Positions 48,119 to 58,515 of a DNA stretch of 64,000 nt are shown piece by piece; within the stretch, counting starts at the first letter, position 1, and every line of letters begins with the position of its first letter. This DNA is from Chloroflexota bacterium (GTDB lineage: Bacteria; Chloroflexota; Limnocylindria; Limnocylindrales; CSP1-4), in contig JACPOU010000008.1 of NCBI GenBank assembly GCA_016191345.1, positions 1 to 64,000 of the forward strand, given 5' to 3'. The notes beneath the pieces are model-generated. The model worked only from the letters and a program-made list of their open reading frames with translations. It was not told where the DNA came from and searched no databases. The position numbers were made by a program, and so were the translations under genes.

Positions 48119-49639
48119 TCACTTCGCGTACTCCACGGCGCGCGTCTCGCGGATGACCGTGACCTTGATCTGGCCCGGGTAGGTCAGCTCCTCCTCGATC
48201 TTCTTCACGATGTCGCGGGCGAGTCGCGTTGCGGTGAGGTCGTCGATCTCCTCGGGCCGGACGAGGATCCGCACCTCGCGCCCGGCCTGGACCGCAAACG
48301 ACCGCTCGACGCCGCCGAACGATTCGGCGATGGCCTGGAGGTCCTCGAGGCGCTTGACGTAGGTGTCCATCGTCTCGCCGCGGGCGCCGGGCCGTGATGC
48401 CGAGATGGCATCGGCCACCTGGACGATCGGCGCCTCGAGGCAGGCGTACTCGACCTCCTGGTGGTGGGCGGCAATGCAGTTCACGACCTTGAACGGCAGC
48501 TCCGCCTTGGCGGCGATGGCCGCGCCGATCGCGGCGTGCGGGCCCTCCACCTCGTGGTCCACGGCCTTGCCGATGTCGTGGAGGAGGCCGCCCATCTTGG
48601 CGGCCATGATGTCCGCCCCGATCTCGCCGGCGATGACCGACGCGAGGGCGCTCGTCTCGATCGAGTGGACGAGGACGTTCTGGCCGTAGCTCGTCCGGAA
48701 CTTGAGCCGGCCCAGGAGCTTCACGACATCCGAGGGCAGGCCCGGGACGCCGGCATCGTAGGCGGCCTGCTCGCCCGCCTGGCGGATGACCAGCTCGACC
48801 TCGGCGCGCGCCTTGTTGACGACCTCCTCGATCCGGCCGGGATGGATCCGCCCGTCGCCCATGAGCTTCGTCAGGGCAATGCGGGCGACTTCGCGTCGAA
48901 CGGGATCGAAGCCCGACAGGACGACCGTCTCGGGGGTGTCGTCGATGATCAGGTCGATACCGGTCGCCTGCTCGAGGGCCCGGATGTTGCGGCCCTCGCG
49001 ACCGATGATCCGGCCCTTCATCTCGTCGCTGGGCAGGTGGACGACGGTGACCGTGTGCTCGGCGGTGTGGTCCGCGGCGACGCGCTGCATGGCGGTCAGG
49101 ACGATGTCGCGGGCCTTCTCGGTCGCCTCGTCGCGGGCTCGCCGCTCGATCGACCGGGCGAGCTTCACCGCGTCGTGCTCGGCCTCCTCACGGACCGCCT
49201 CGAGGATGACAGCCTTGGCATCGTCCGCCGACATGCCGCTGACCCGTTCGAGCGCGGCGACGCGCTCAGCCTGCAGACGGACGAGGTCCTCGCGCTGGCG
49301 CTCCAGCTCCATGTCCCGCTCGAGAAGCTTCCGGTCGCGCTGCTCGAGCATGTCGCTGCGCTGGTCCAGCTGCTCATCTCGCGCGTGGAGGCGGCGCTCG
49401 AGGGCGCTCAGCTCGTTGCGGCGGCTGCGAGCCTCGTCCTCCGCCTCGCGCTGGAGGCGGATCTTCTCCTCCTTGGCCTCGAGGATGAGGTCCTTCTGCT
49501 GGGTGCGGGCATCGGCGACGATGCGGGCGGCCTTCTCGTGGGCGATCTTGACCGCCTGGTTCGCAAACCGGCTTCGGGCGACGAATCCGAGTGCGACACC
49601 ACCGGCCAGCGCCACGAGGGCGACGGCAAGGTAGTCCAT
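48119..49639 (-). CDS. rny: ribonuclease Y
   Basis: A 506-aa membrane-tethered endoribonuclease. An N-terminal transmembrane helix ([20 protein letters not shown]) precedes a long coiled coil (residues 30-160, Glu/Arg-rich), a KH domain ([20 protein letters not shown]) and an HD domain ([20 protein letters not shown], then [25 protein letters not shown]). GGAGGAAG lies just before ATG 49639. It initiates mRNA decay and is normally followed by ymdB; here an inserted element intervenes. Confidence 0.95.
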   Translation of the reverse strand: MDYLAVALVALAGGVALGFVARSRFANQAVKIAHEKAARIVADARTQQKDLILEAKEEKIRLQREAEDEARSRRNELSALERRLHARDEQLDQRSDMLEQRDRKLLERDMELERQREDLVRLQAERVAALERVSGMSADDAKAVILEAVREEAEHDAVKLARSIERRARDEATEKARDIVLTAMQRVAADHTAEHTVTVVHLPSDEMKGRIIGREGRNIRALEQATGIDLIIDDTPETVVLSGFDPVRREVARIALTKLMGDGRIHPGRIEEVVNKARAEVELVIRQAGEQAAYDAGVPGLPSDVVKLLGRLKFRTSYGQNVLVHSIETSALASVIAGEIGADIMAAKMGGLLHDIGKAVDHEVEGPHAAIGAAIAAKAELPFKVVNCIAAHHQEVEYACLEAPIVQVADAISASRPGARGETMDTYVKRLEDLQAIAESFGGVERSFAVQAGREVRILVRPEEIDDLTATRLARDIVKKIEEELTYPGQIKVTVIRETRAVEYAK

Positions 49640-49818
49640 CTTCTTCCTCCCATCCGGCCGCGGTGGGCCGGACGCGTGACGTACGTGCAGGCCCCGTCCG
49701 GCGGTGGAGAGGTCTCCGAGGGCCCGGAGCGGAGTGTTGCCGCGTAGCCTACTACGGCGGTCGCGGCGCGCGGTGAGGTCGAGCGCGACATCGCGCGGTC
49801 CGCGGACCGGCTGCGCGA

Positions 49819-50454
49819 TCAGGTCTCGGCGTCGGGCTCCGGAACATCCTCGAGGCTCGCGGCCGCCACCGCGACGAGATCGCGCGAGAGGTCCGCGGCG
49901 ATCTCCGGGCTGAACCCGTTCCGGGCGAGCAGCGCGTAGGCCCGCTGGCGACGCGCTCGGGGTTCGGCGACCCGGGCAAGGGCATGGGCGTGGCGCGCGA
50001 GGAGCTTCCGGGCGGCCGACTCGTCCGGGGAGGCGGACACTCGCCGCTCGGCGTCGCCGCCGTCCCCCAGGTGGTCGTTTCCACTCGAAACCGCGGCCTG
50101 CCGGCGCTCCTCCAGGGTCTCGGTGATCGTCGCCGCGTCGATCCCCTTGCGGCGGAGCTCGACGCCCAGCGCCCGCTCGCCGCGCGGGCGGGCCCGGTCG
50201 CGGGACTCCACCCACTGCGCGGCGAACGCCGCGTCATCGAGCATGCCAAGGTCCCCGAGCCGTTCGATGGCGCGGGCCACCAGGTCCTCGCGATAGCCGG
50301 CGCTCGTCAGGCGGCGACGAACCTCGGCGACGGACCTTGCCCGGGCCTCGAGGAAGCGAAGAGCCGCGTCCAGCACGACCGCCGGGTCCTCGACGTCGGC
50401 GCGTCGTGCCCGCCGCTCGGCGAGCGACGGCTTCGGCCGGCGAGGGGACGCCAC
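49819..50454 (-). CDS. recX: recombination regulator RecX
   Basis: A 211-aa protein with three-helix RecX repeats: [40 protein letters not shown] and [20 protein letters not shown]. It starts at GTG 50454, four bases after the recA stop, matching its role as inhibitor of RecA filaments. A roughly 35-aa hydrophilic insert ([15 protein letters not shown] region) is longer than in classic members. Confidence 0.85.
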   Translation of the reverse strand: MASPRRPKPSLAERRARRADVEDPAVVLDAALRFLEARARSVAEVRRRLTSAGYREDLVARAIERLGDLGMLDDAAFAAQWVESRDRARPRGERALGVELRRKGIDAATITETLEERRQAAVSSGNDHLGDGGDAERRVSASPDESAARKLLARHAHALARVAEPRARRQRAYALLARNGFSPEIAADLSRDLVAVAAASLEDVPEPDAET

Positions 50455-50458
50455 GTGC

Positions 50459-51511
50459 CTAGGCTTCCTCGATGCCCTCGACGGGGAGGACCACGTCGTT
50501 CACCTTGCCGCGGATCTTGCCTTCGATGTCCGCCGCGATCGCGGCATTGGCCCGGAGGAAGTCCTTCGAGGCCTCGCGGCCCTGGCCGAGCCGGGTGTCC
50601 GTGTACGTGAACCACGAGCCCGTCTTGTCGACGACGCCCATCGCCACGCCCACGTCGAGCAGGCCGCCCTCCTTCGAGACGCCCTCGCCGTACATGACGT
50701 CGAACTCGGCGACGCGGAACGGCGGCGCGACCTTGTTCTTCACGACCTTGACCCGGACCCGGTTGCCGACCGACTCCGTACCCGTCTTGATCGTCTCGAT
50801 CCGGCGGATGTCGAGGCGGACGCTGGCGTAGAACTTCAGGGCCCGGCCGCCCGGCGTCGTCTCGGGATTGCCGAACATGACGCCGATCTTCTCGCGGAGC
50901 TGGTTCGTGAAGACGAGCGCGGTGTTGGAGCGGGAGACCGCGCCGGTCAGCTTCCGGAGCGCCTGGCTCATGAGGCGGGCCTGGATGCCGACGAACGAAT
51001 CGCCCATCTCGCCCTCGATCTCCGCGCGCGGCACGAGGGCGGCCACGGAGTCGACGACGACGACGTCGATGCCGCCCGAGCGGATGAGCGTCTCGGTGAT
51101 CTCGAGCGCCTGCTCGCCGGTATCCGGCTGGCTGACGAGGAGCTCGTCCACGTTCACGCCGCAGGCCCGGGCGTAGCCGGGATCCAGCGCGTGCTCGACG
51201 TCGATGAAGGCGGCCACGCCGCCCCGCTTCTGGGCCTCGGCGATGACGTGCTGGCAGACGGTCGTCTTGCCCGAGGATTCCGGCCCGAAGATCTCCGTGA
51301 TCCGGCCGCGCGGGATGCCGCCGACCCCGAGGGCGAGGTCGAGGGCGATGGAGCCCGTGGGGATGAAGTCGACCTGCTGCCGGGCGGTGGCGCCCAGCTT
51401 CATGATCGAGCCGGTCCCGAACTGCTTCTCGATCGCGAGGATCGCCGCGTCCACGGCCTTGCCGCGCTCCGCGAGGCCGCGCTGGCCGTTGCGCTCGTCT
51501 GTCATCGCCAT
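50459..51511 (-). CDS. recA: recombinase RecA
   Basis: A 350-aa RecA: Walker A GPESSGKT (76-83), the [10 protein letters not shown] strand, Walker [13 protein letters not shown], loop L1 [20 protein letters not shown], loop L2 [20 protein letters not shown], and a C-terminal domain. No intein is present. ATG 51511 gives [10 protein letters not shown]. It catalyses strand exchange and LexA/SOS activation; recX follows in the same transcript. Confidence 0.98.
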   Translation of the reverse strand: MAMTDERNGQRGLAERGKAVDAAILAIEKQFGTGSIMKLGATARQQVDFIPTGSIALDLALGVGGIPRGRITEIFGPESSGKTTVCQHVIAEAQKRGGVAAFIDVEHALDPGYARACGVNVDELLVSQPDTGEQALEITETLIRSGGIDVVVVDSVAALVPRAEIEGEMGDSFVGIQARLMSQALRKLTGAVSRSNTALVFTNQLREKIGVMFGNPETTPGGRALKFYASVRLDIRRIETIKTGTESVGNRVRVKVVKNKVAPPFRVAEFDVMYGEGVSKEGGLLDVGVAMGVVDKTGSWFTYTDTRLGQGREASKDFLRANAAIAADIEGKIRGKVNDVVLPVEGIEEA

Positions 51512-51584
51512 GTTCCCGTCACGCTCCTGTCCTTGCCGATCGATGCCGACGCCGCGGAGCGGACCCAAGGGCCTGCCTGACGGG

Positions 51585-51746
51585 TCAGCCTTCGTCCTGG
51601 TCGTCCCGGACGGTCCGCGGCTTTCGTTCCTTGCGGATGAGCTCGACGTTCATCGGCGGCTCGGAAAGGGGCTGGACCTTCGAGATCCCGGACCGGTCCT
51701 TCGGCTTCTTCTTGGCTTCCTTGCTGGGCTTGTCCCGAGAGGCCAT
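51585..51746 (-). CDS. small basic protein between tgt and recA
   Basis: A 53-aa protein, ATG 51746, with GGAGG immediately upstream (51755-51759). The N-terminal half is Lys-rich ([17 protein letters not shown]), the second half is [20 protein letters not shown]. Coding character and ribosome site are both good. No function known; its charge suggests nucleic-acid or ribosome contact. Confidence 0.65.
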   Translation of the reverse strand: MASRDKPSKEAKKKPKDRSGISKVQPLSEPPMNVELIRKERKPRTVRDDQDEG

Positions 51747-51788
51747 CGAGGGTTCCTCCGCGATGGATGAAGGGTATCCATCGGTCCT

Positions 51789-52964
51789 TCACGCCGGCTC
51801 ACCCGCGACTTCGTCGCGACGTACCCGGCCCGCGCGAGCCCGCAGCGTTGCGAGCGATTCGGGGAAGGTTCCGGCTCGCAGCGAGGCCCGGATCCTGTCC
51901 ATGAAGTCTAGGGTGAAGGTGAGGTTGTGACAAGTTGCGAGGCGGAACGCGAGGAGCTCCTTCGCCCGGAAGAGGTGGGCGAGATAGGCCCGCGAGAAGC
52001 GCCGGCAGAGGAGGCACGGACAGTCCTCCTGGACGGGCCGCGGGTCGTCGAGGAAGGCGGCGTTCCGGAGGTTGAGCCGGTCGCCCGGGACCCACAGCTG
52101 GCCGTTCCGCGCGACGCGTGCCGGGAGCACGGAATCGAAGAGGTCCACGCCCAGGTTCACGGCCTCGAGCAGGTCCACCGGCGAGCCGAGGCCCATGAGG
52201 TAGCGCGGCCGCGGATCGTCCTCGAGCAGCGGAATGACGACGTCGAGCGCGGCGGCCCGCTGGACCGGCGTCTCGTCGCCGGCGAGCCCGCCGATGCAGA
52301 TCCCGTCGAACGGCAGCGAGGCGATGAACCGGGTGGAGCGCTCGCGGAGCTCCGGGTCCACACCGCCCTGGATGATCCCGAACAGGGCCTGGTCCTCGCG
52401 ATCGTGGGCGGCGAGACTCCGCTCCGCCCAGCGGTGGGTCCGCTCGGTCGCGTCCTCGACCTCGGGACGGGGCCGGGACGGGTACACCGGATGGTCGAAG
52501 GCCACGGCGATGTCCGGTCCGAGGGCCTGCTGGATCGCGATCGCCTTCTCCGGGGTCAGCTCGTGGACCGACCCGTCGATGTGGCTGCGGAACGTGGCGC
52601 CCTCGTCGGTCACGACCCGGGCGTCGGCCAGCGAGACGACCTGGAAGCCGCCCGAATCGGTGAGGATCGGATGGTCCCAGCCCATGAAGCGATGGAGCCC
52701 GCCCAGCCGCTCGATCCGTTCGTGGCCGGGCCGCAGGTACAGGTGGTAGGTGTTGGCGAGGATGATCGAGGCGCCGGCGGCCTCGAGGTCCGACGGGTCG
52801 AGTGCCTTCACGGTCGCGTTCGTGCCGACGGGCATGAACTGGGGGGTGTCGACGCTGCCATGCGGCAGGTCAAGCCGTCCGAGCCGGGCCCGGGTCCGGC
52901 CGTCGGCCGGGGCCGGCGCGAGCACCTCGAAGCGGGCCGGACCCGTCGGTGCGGAGGCGGTCAT
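51789..52964 (-). CDS. tgt: queuine tRNA-ribosyltransferase
   Basis: A 391-aa TIM-barrel enzyme that exchanges G34 for a queuosine precursor. Visible motifs are TPQFMPVGTNATVKAL, ILTDSGGFQVVSL (Asp), AFDHPVYPS, GIIQGG, GICIGGLAGDE, DLFDSVLPARVARNG (nucleophilic Asp) and the zinc site CPCLLCRRFSRAYLAHL plus a later His. The start is ATG 52964. Confidence 0.95.
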   Translation of the reverse strand: MTASAPTGPARFEVLAPAPADGRTRARLGRLDLPHGSVDTPQFMPVGTNATVKALDPSDLEAAGASIILANTYHLYLRPGHERIERLGGLHRFMGWDHPILTDSGGFQVVSLADARVVTDEGATFRSHIDGSVHELTPEKAIAIQQALGPDIAVAFDHPVYPSRPRPEVEDATERTHRWAERSLAAHDREDQALFGIIQGGVDPELRERSTRFIASLPFDGICIGGLAGDETPVQRAAALDVVIPLLEDDPRPRYLMGLGSPVDLLEAVNLGVDLFDSVLPARVARNGQLWVPGDRLNLRNAAFLDDPRPVQEDCPCLLCRRFSRAYLAHLFRAKELLAFRLATCHNLTFTLDFMDRIRASLRAGTFPESLATLRARAGRVRRDEVAGEPA

Positions 52965-52998
52965 CGATGGACCGTGTGCGATGGCGAGGCCGGCCGCC

Positions 52999-54093
52999 TC
53001 ACTCGTCGACGGCGCCAGGGCCCGCGGCCTCCCAGAGGGGCAGGATGTCCGAATCGCCCCGGCGCGGCGGCGGGATCTCGTAGCCGAGGGCGGCGAGGTG
53101 ACCGCGGGCCGCGTCCGTGGCGATCCGGCCCTGGGGTGTCCGGTCGAGGAACCCGAGACGGAGCAGGAAGGGCTCGTAGACGTCCTCGATCGTCTCGATC
53201 TCCTCGCTGAGGACCGCCGCCAGGGCGGCAACCCCCACCGGTCCGGAGCCGAACTTCTGGATGATCGCGGCCAGGAGCTTGCGGTCCGTGGAATCGAGAC
53301 CCTCGTCGTCGATCTCCAGGAGGCGCATGGCCTCACGGGCAACCTGCTCCGTGACGTGCCCGTCCCCGTGGACCTCGGCATGGTCGCGGACGCGCTTGAG
53401 GAGGCGATTGACGATCCGCGGCGTCCCGCGGCCTCGACGGGCGATCGCGACGGCCGCGCCGGAATCGATCCGGACGCCGAGGATTCCGGCCGACCGCTCG
53501 ACGATCTCGGTGAGCTCGCGCTCCGTGTAGAAGTCGAGGCGGTACGTGGCCCCGAACCGGTCGCGGAGCGGCGAGGAGATCCGGCCCGCCCGCGTCGTGG
53601 CGCCGACGACGGTGAACGGCTTCAGCGTCAGGCGAAGCGACCGTGCCGACGGCCCCTTGCCGATCATCACGTCCAGCGCGAAGTCTTCCATCGCCGGGTA
53701 GAGGATCTCCTCGACCGCGTGGTTGAGGCGATGGATCTCGTCGATGAAGAGCACGTCGCGCTCGTCGAGGCTCGTGAGCACCGCGGCGAGGTCACCCGGC
53801 CGCTCGATCGCCGGCCCCGACGTGTACCGCACGTTCACCCCGAGCTCCCGGGCGATGATCGTCGCGAGGGTGGTCTTGCCGAGGCCCGGCGGGCCGTACA
53901 GGAGGACGTGGTCCGCCGCCTCCTCCCTCGCCCGGGCCGCCTGGAGCAGCACGCCGAGGTTCGTCTTCACCTCGCGCTGGCCGATGTACTCGTCGAGCGA
54001 TCGCGGTCGCAGGGAGCCCTCGATCGCGACCTCGGCGGGATCCTCGGCATCGGCGGCGAGCAGGCGAAGCGCGTCGTCCGTCACGTCGGCCAT
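52999..54093 (-). CDS. ruvB: Holliday junction helicase RuvB
   Basis: A 364-aa AAA+ ATPase: [12 protein letters not shown], Walker A GPPGLGKT (67-74), Walker [21 protein letters not shown], the [18 protein letters not shown] sensor/arginine-finger region and a C-terminal winged helix ([20 protein letters not shown]). It works with RuvA and RuvC encoded immediately upstream. Confidence 0.97.
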   Translation of the reverse strand: MADVTDDALRLLAADAEDPAEVAIEGSLRPRSLDEYIGQREVKTNLGVLLQAARAREEAADHVLLYGPPGLGKTTLATIIARELGVNVRYTSGPAIERPGDLAAVLTSLDERDVLFIDEIHRLNHAVEEILYPAMEDFALDVMIGKGPSARSLRLTLKPFTVVGATTRAGRISSPLRDRFGATYRLDFYTERELTEIVERSAGILGVRIDSGAAVAIARRGRGTPRIVNRLLKRVRDHAEVHGDGHVTEQVAREAMRLLEIDDEGLDSTDRKLLAAIIQKFGSGPVGVAALAAVLSEEIETIEDVYEPFLLRLGFLDRTPQGRIATDAARGHLAALGYEIPPPRRGDSDILPLWEAAGPGAVDE

Positions 54094-54150
54094 TCTAGCA
54101 GTCTCACCGCCATATCGTACAGATGTTCGAACGCCGATGGAAGCCCCGGA

Positions 54151-54744
54151 TCAATCCCGGGCGAGCCCTCGGAGCGCGGCCTTGACCCGTTCTTCAAGGG
54201 TTGGCCCCGTGCCCGGCGTCGCGAGGGCGGCCCGGGCGGCATCGCGCGCCTCCGCCAGCGAATAGCCGAGCGCCTGGAGGGCGGCCACGACATCGCTGTC
54301 GCTGGCGGTTCCGGCGAGGACCGTGCCGGCCGCCGCCACGCCCGCCGCGGCGACCTTCTCCTTGAGCTCGAAGATGACCCGCTCGGCGAGCTTCCGGCCG
54401 ATCCCCGGGATCGCGACGAGCATCGCCTGGTCCTGCTGCATGATTGCGAGCTGGAGCTCCGCGACGGGCCGGCTGCCGACGATCGCGAGGGCCACCTTCG
54501 GGCCGACGCCGGTCACGGTCAGCAGCAGGTTGAAGAACCCGAGCTCCTCCACGGTCCGGAAACCGTAGAGGGCCTGCTGATCCTCACGGACGAGGTGGAA
54601 GGTGTGGACCTTGAGCCGGGCGCCGGGCGTGGCGGTGACCAGCAGCCCCGGTGACGCGAAGACGCGGTAGCCGAGCCCGCCGACCTCGATGACGAGCGAG
54701 TCCGCGGCGACCGCCCCCACCGTGCCCTCGATCGAGGCAATCAC
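54151..54744 (-). CDS. ruvA: Holliday junction protein RuvA
   Basis: A 197-aa protein: OB-fold N-terminus (IASIEGTVGAVAADSLVIEV, VHTFHLVREDQQALYGF), two helix-hairpin-helix motifs (LLTVTGVGPKVALAIVG, LVAIPGIGRKLAERVI) and the RuvB-binding C-terminal helices (ALQALGYSLAEARDAARAAL). It starts at GTG 54744 and overlaps the ruvC stop by four bases. Confidence 0.96.
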   Translation of the reverse strand: MIASIEGTVGAVAADSLVIEVGGLGYRVFASPGLLVTATPGARLKVHTFHLVREDQQALYGFRTVEELGFFNLLLTVTGVGPKVALAIVGSRPVAELQLAIMQQDQAMLVAIPGIGRKLAERVIFELKEKVAAAGVAAAGTVLAGTASDSDVVAALQALGYSLAEARDAARAALATPGTGPTLEERVKAALRGLARD

Positions 54745-55346
54745 CGGCCCGCGGCAGCCTTCCGGTCGCGGGCCAGTGCCTCGCGCACTGCTCGGTCGTA
54801 CGAGGACTCGCCGCGCGCGATCGGCGCGACCGCCGCGCGGTCCATCACCGGCGCCCCGGGCGTCGCCCGGCCGTCGAGGCGTTCGCTGTTGGCGGCCCAG
54901 ATCGCGACGGCCAGCGCGTCAGCCGCGTCGTCGGGCCGCGGCACGGCCGCCAGGTTGAGGCAGACCGCCACCATCCGCCCGACCTGCGTCTTGTCCGCGG
55001 TCCCGGAGCCGGTGACGGCCGTCTTGACCTCGCTGGGGGTCGCCTCGCGGACCGTGCAGCCGGCCTCGGCGGCGGCAAGGAGCACGACCCCACGGGCCTG
55101 ACCCACCGCGAACGCGGTCTGGGCGTTCTTCGAGAAGAAGAGCCGCTCCACGCCGACGATCTCCGGCCGGTGGCGAGCGATGAGCTCGCCGAGGAAGCGG
55201 TGGATGGCGAGCAGCCGGTCCGGGAGCGCGAGGTCGGGCGACGTCTCAAGGCAGCCGACATCGAGCATCCGGAGCGTTCCCCCGGTTCGATCGACGATGC
55301 CCCAGCCGAGCGCTGCGGTTCCTGGGTCGATGCCCAGGACGATCAT
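54741..55346 (-). CDS. ruvC: Holliday junction resolvase RuvC
   Basis: A 201-aa RNase-H-fold nuclease: VLGIDPGTAALGWGIVD (catalytic Asp), VGVERLFFSKNAQTAFAVGQ (Glu), TPSEVKTAVTGSGTADKTQV and PRPDDAADALAVAIW (Asp pair). A C-terminal tail of about 30 residues extends past the usual end. It starts in a 4-bp overlap with yebC. Confidence 0.95.
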   Translation of the reverse strand: MIVLGIDPGTAALGWGIVDRTGGTLRMLDVGCLETSPDLALPDRLLAIHRFLGELIARHRPEIVGVERLFFSKNAQTAFAVGQARGVVLLAAAEAGCTVREATPSEVKTAVTGSGTADKTQVGRMVAVCLNLAAVPRPDDAADALAVAIWAANSERLDGRATPGAPVMDRAAVAPIARGESSYDRAVREALARDRKAAAGR

Positions 55347-56095
55347 CCGGCGACCTCGGCGAAGAGGTCCTCCGGGATGTCGAAGTTGGCGGTGACACGC
55401 TGGACGTCGTCGAGATCCTCGAGGAGCTCGATCAGACGGAGGTTCTGGCGAGCCCGTTGGCCATCGACCTCGACGGTCGACTTCGCGATCATCGTGTGCT
55501 CCGCGGATTCCGCCGCGATCCCCTGCCCCTCGAGGGCCCTCCGGACCTGCTCGAGGTCGCCCGGTTCCGTGTAGACCTCGATGACCTGCGGGTCCGAGGT
55601 GTCCACGTCCGCGGCGCCGGCGTCGATGGCCGCGAGGGCGACGTCATCCGCGTCGCGGCCCGCGGCGGTGACGGAGATGAGGCCGCGCGGCTCGAACTGC
55701 CAGGCGACCGCGCCGCTGCCCGCGAGGGAGCCGCCGGCCTTGGTGAACATCGACCGGATGTCGCTCGCGGTCCGGTTCCGGTTGTCCGTCGCGGCCTCGA
55801 CGAGGACGGCCACGCCGCCGGGGCCGTAGCCTTCGTAGACGATCTCCTCGAACTGCTCGCCCTCGGTCCCGCCAGTGGCTCGCTCGATGGCCCGCTTGAT
55901 GTTGTCGAGGGGCATGTTCACCGAGCGCGCCTTGTCCATCGCGAGGCGGAGCCGGTAGTTCGCGTCAGGATCCCCGCCGCCCGACCGGGCCGCGACCATG
56001 ATCTCGCGGGCGACCTTCGTGAAGAGTGCCCCGCGCTTCGCGTCGTTGGCACCCTTGGCGCGCTTGATCGTGGACCACTTGGAGTGACCTGACAT
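55343..56095 (-). CDS. yebC: YebC/PmpR-family protein
   Basis: A 250-aa three-domain protein: SGHSKWSTIKRAKGANDAKR, KARSVNMPLDNIKRAIERAT, VYEGYGPGGVAVLVEAATDN and IRSMFTKAGGSLAGSGAVAW are diagnostic. Relatives act as transcription regulators or help translate polyproline stretches. It leads the ruvCAB cluster, a common gene order. Confidence 0.95.
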   Translation of the reverse strand: MSGHSKWSTIKRAKGANDAKRGALFTKVAREIMVAARSGGGDPDANYRLRLAMDKARSVNMPLDNIKRAIERATGGTEGEQFEEIVYEGYGPGGVAVLVEAATDNRNRTASDIRSMFTKAGGSLAGSGAVAWQFEPRGLISVTAAGRDADDVALAAIDAGAADVDTSDPQVIEVYTEPGDLEQVRRALEGQGIAAESAEHTMIAKSTVEVDGQRARQNLRLIELLEDLDDVQRVTANFDIPEDLFAEVAG

Positions 56096-56193
56096 CGGGC
56101 GGGAGTATACCGGACTATGATGGCCGGACCGCCGCGCGACGCCCCTCCGCGGCCGGGTTCGCCCCCTCCGCCAGCAGAGAGGACCGACCGTTC

Positions 56194-58275
56194 ATGACGA
56201 TGAAGAACGTCGATCTCCCCCACCTCCGGAGCGTCGTCCTGGCCGGCCACGCGGGATGCGGCAAGACGACGCTCGGCGAGCAGCTCCTCGTTCGGGCAGG
56301 CGCCGTCTCGCGGCTCGGCCGGGTCGACGACGGGACCTCGCACCTGGACTTCGAGCCGGAGGAGCAGAAGCGGCGCGAGTCGCTCAGCCTCGCGGTGGCG
56401 ACGTTCGAGACGGACGGCACGCGGATCACGCTCGTGGACACGCCCGGCTACCTCGACTTCGCGGCCGAGGTCGTGTCCGGCTTCCACGCGGCGGATGGGG
56501 CGCTCCTGCTGATGGACGCCTCGGGCGGCGTCGAGGCGGGCCTCGAGCAGGCGGTCGCCCTGGCCCGCTCCACGAACAGCGCGGCCTGCTTCTTCATCAA
56601 CAAGTGCGATCGCGAGAACGCGAACCCGACGGCGGCCCTGGATGCGCTCCGGGCCGTGTTCGGGACCAAGGTTGCGCCGCTCCAGATCGCGATCGGGGCG
56701 GCGGAGTCCTTCTCCGGCTACGTCGACCTCGTCCACCGCAAGGCCTGGCGATGGGATGGCTCGAAGGAGGTCGAGATCCCGATTCCGGCCGAGCTCGAGG
56801 CCGAGGTGGCGACGCGCCGGGACCAGCTCCTCGAGGCCGCCGCGGAAGCGGACGATGACGTCCTCACCAAGTACCTGGACGGCGCCGACGTTTCCGACCC
56901 GGAGCTCGAGGCGTGCCTCCGGAAAGGCGTGAAGGAATCGATCCTCGCCCCGGTCCTCGTCGGCAGCGCTGCCTCCGGGATCGGGCTGCGGGCGCTCCTC
57001 GACGCGTTCATCCGCTACCTCCCCTCGCCCGCGGACGAGGGTCCGGCGACGGCTCGCGACCGGGCCGGCAACGAGGTCAGGGTGGACCCGGATCCGGACG
57101 GGCCGCTCCTGGTGCGCGTCTTCAAGACCGCCGCGGACCCCTTCGTCGGGCGCCTCACCTACCTCCGGGTTCTGTCCGGCACGCTCCATGCTCAGGCCCA
57201 CGCCTGGAACTCGACGCGCAACGAGGACGAGCGGATCGGCCAGCTCCTCCTCCTCCACGGCAAGGATCAGGAGGCGATCGGGGAGCTCAAGGCGGGCGAG
57301 ATCGGGGCGGTGGCCAAGCTCGCCGTGACCGCGACCGGTGACACGCTCTCGAGCCGGGAGAAGCCGCTCGTCCTGCCGCCGCTCGAATTTCCGACCCCGA
57401 CGCTCATGGTCGCCATCGAGCCAGTGGCCAAGGCAGACCTCGACAAGATGGGCCCGGCCCTCCAGCGGATGCTCGAGGAGGAGACCACGGTCCGCCTGGA
57501 GCGGAGCGAGACCGGCGAGCAGGTCCTGGTGACGATGGGCGAGGCCCACACGGCGGTCATCATCGAGCGGCTGAAGCGGAAGTTCGGGGCCGCGATCGCG
57601 ACGAAGACGCCGCGCGTCCCGTACAAGGAGACGATCCGGGGCAGGACCCAGGTCCACGGCCGCTACAAGAAGCAGACCGGAGGCCACGGGATGTTCGGCG
57701 ACGTCTGGCTGGAGCTGGAGCCGAACCCGGGCGGCGGGGTGGAGTTCGCGGAGCGCGTCGTCGGCGGCTCCGTCCCCAAGCAGTTCTTCCCCGGCGTCGA
57801 GAAGGGCATCCGTGAGACCGCGGCCGAAGGTGTCGTGGCTGGCTACCCGCTCTCCGACTTCAAGGCGACGCTCTACGACGGCTCATTCCACAACGTGGAT
57901 TCGAACGAGCTCTCGTTCAAGATCGCGGCCTCGATGGCGCTGAAGGACGGCGTCCACAACGCCAAGCCGGTGCTTCTCGAGCCGATCATGAACGTCGAGA
58001 TCCGCGTGCCGGAGGCCTACATGGGCGAGGTCAACCGGGACCTCAACGGCCGCCGCGGACGGGTCCTCGGCATGGACATCCAGGACGGCATGCAGGTCAT
58101 CAACGCCCACGTCCCGCAGGCCGAGCTGTTCTCCTACGCGACGGAGCTGCGCTCGATCACCGGCGGCCGGGGGACGTTCACGGCGACCGTGGACACGTAC
58201 GAGGAAGTGCCGGCCCATCTCGCCGAGAAAGTGATGGAGCAGCACCGCAAGACCGCGGAACCCGCCGGGCACTGA
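56194..58275 (+). CDS. elongation factor G-like GTPase (EF-G paralogue)
   Basis: A 693-aa protein with all five EF-G domains: G1 LAGHAGCGKTTLGEQLL, G3 DTPGYLDFAAEV, G4 NKCDREN, domain II (about 290-385), III, IV (PRVPYKETIRGRTQVHGRYK, then KQTGGHGMFGDV) and V (EAYMGEVNRDLNGRRGRVLG). The G1 and G3 sequences differ from housekeeping EF-G (AHIDAGKT, DTPGHVDF), which places it in the FusA2/EF-G-like group; some of these act in recycling or protection, not elongation. It diverges from yebC. Confidence 0.93.
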   Translation: MTMKNVDLPHLRSVVLAGHAGCGKTTLGEQLLVRAGAVSRLGRVDDGTSHLDFEPEEQKRRESLSLAVATFETDGTRITLVDTPGYLDFAAEVVSGFHAADGALLLMDASGGVEAGLEQAVALARSTNSAACFFINKCDRENANPTAALDALRAVFGTKVAPLQIAIGAAESFSGYVDLVHRKAWRWDGSKEVEIPIPAELEAEVATRRDQLLEAAAEADDDVLTKYLDGADVSDPELEACLRKGVKESILAPVLVGSAASGIGLRALLDAFIRYLPSPADEGPATARDRAGNEVRVDPDPDGPLLVRVFKTAADPFVGRLTYLRVLSGTLHAQAHAWNSTRNEDERIGQLLLLHGKDQEAIGELKAGEIGAVAKLAVTATGDTLSSREKPLVLPPLEFPTPTLMVAIEPVAKADLDKMGPALQRMLEEETTVRLERSETGEQVLVTMGEAHTAVIIERLKRKFGAAIATKTPRVPYKETIRGRTQVHGRYKKQTGGHGMFGDVWLELEPNPGGGVEFAERVVGGSVPKQFFPGVEKGIRETAAEGVVAGYPLSDFKATLYDGSFHNVDSNELSFKIAASMALKDGVHNAKPVLLEPIMNVEIRVPEAYMGEVNRDLNGRRGRVLGMDIQDGMQVINAHVPQAELFSYATELRSITGGRGTFTATVDTYEEVPAHLAEKVMEQHRKTAEPAGH

Positions 58276-58515
58276 CCCGGATGCGCCGCCTACCCGGCCC
58301 CATCAGGCGGGCCAGCCTACTGGGCTCGTGGTCCAGTCCCGGACCGACGCTGGGTCACCTGCTGGACTGCGGGGCCGAGAGCAGGCCCTTCCGATGTTGC
58401 CGGCGCGGCGTCCGGGTCGCCAACTGGACTCGCGTGCCACTGGCTGGACCATCTGGCGATGCCAGCTGGACTGTCACGCCAGCCCGCGTTCGCCGCAGGG
58501 CGTTCGAAGCGCTCG
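58276..58515. other. convergent intergenic region with repeated CTGGAC motifs
   Basis: CTGGAC occurs near 58362, 58424, 58445 and 58467, and its complement GTCCAG near 58330, between the 3' ends of the EF-G-like gene and hisA. A similar GTGGTCCAG occurs at about 5851. No gene or clear terminator is seen. Confidence 0.4.
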
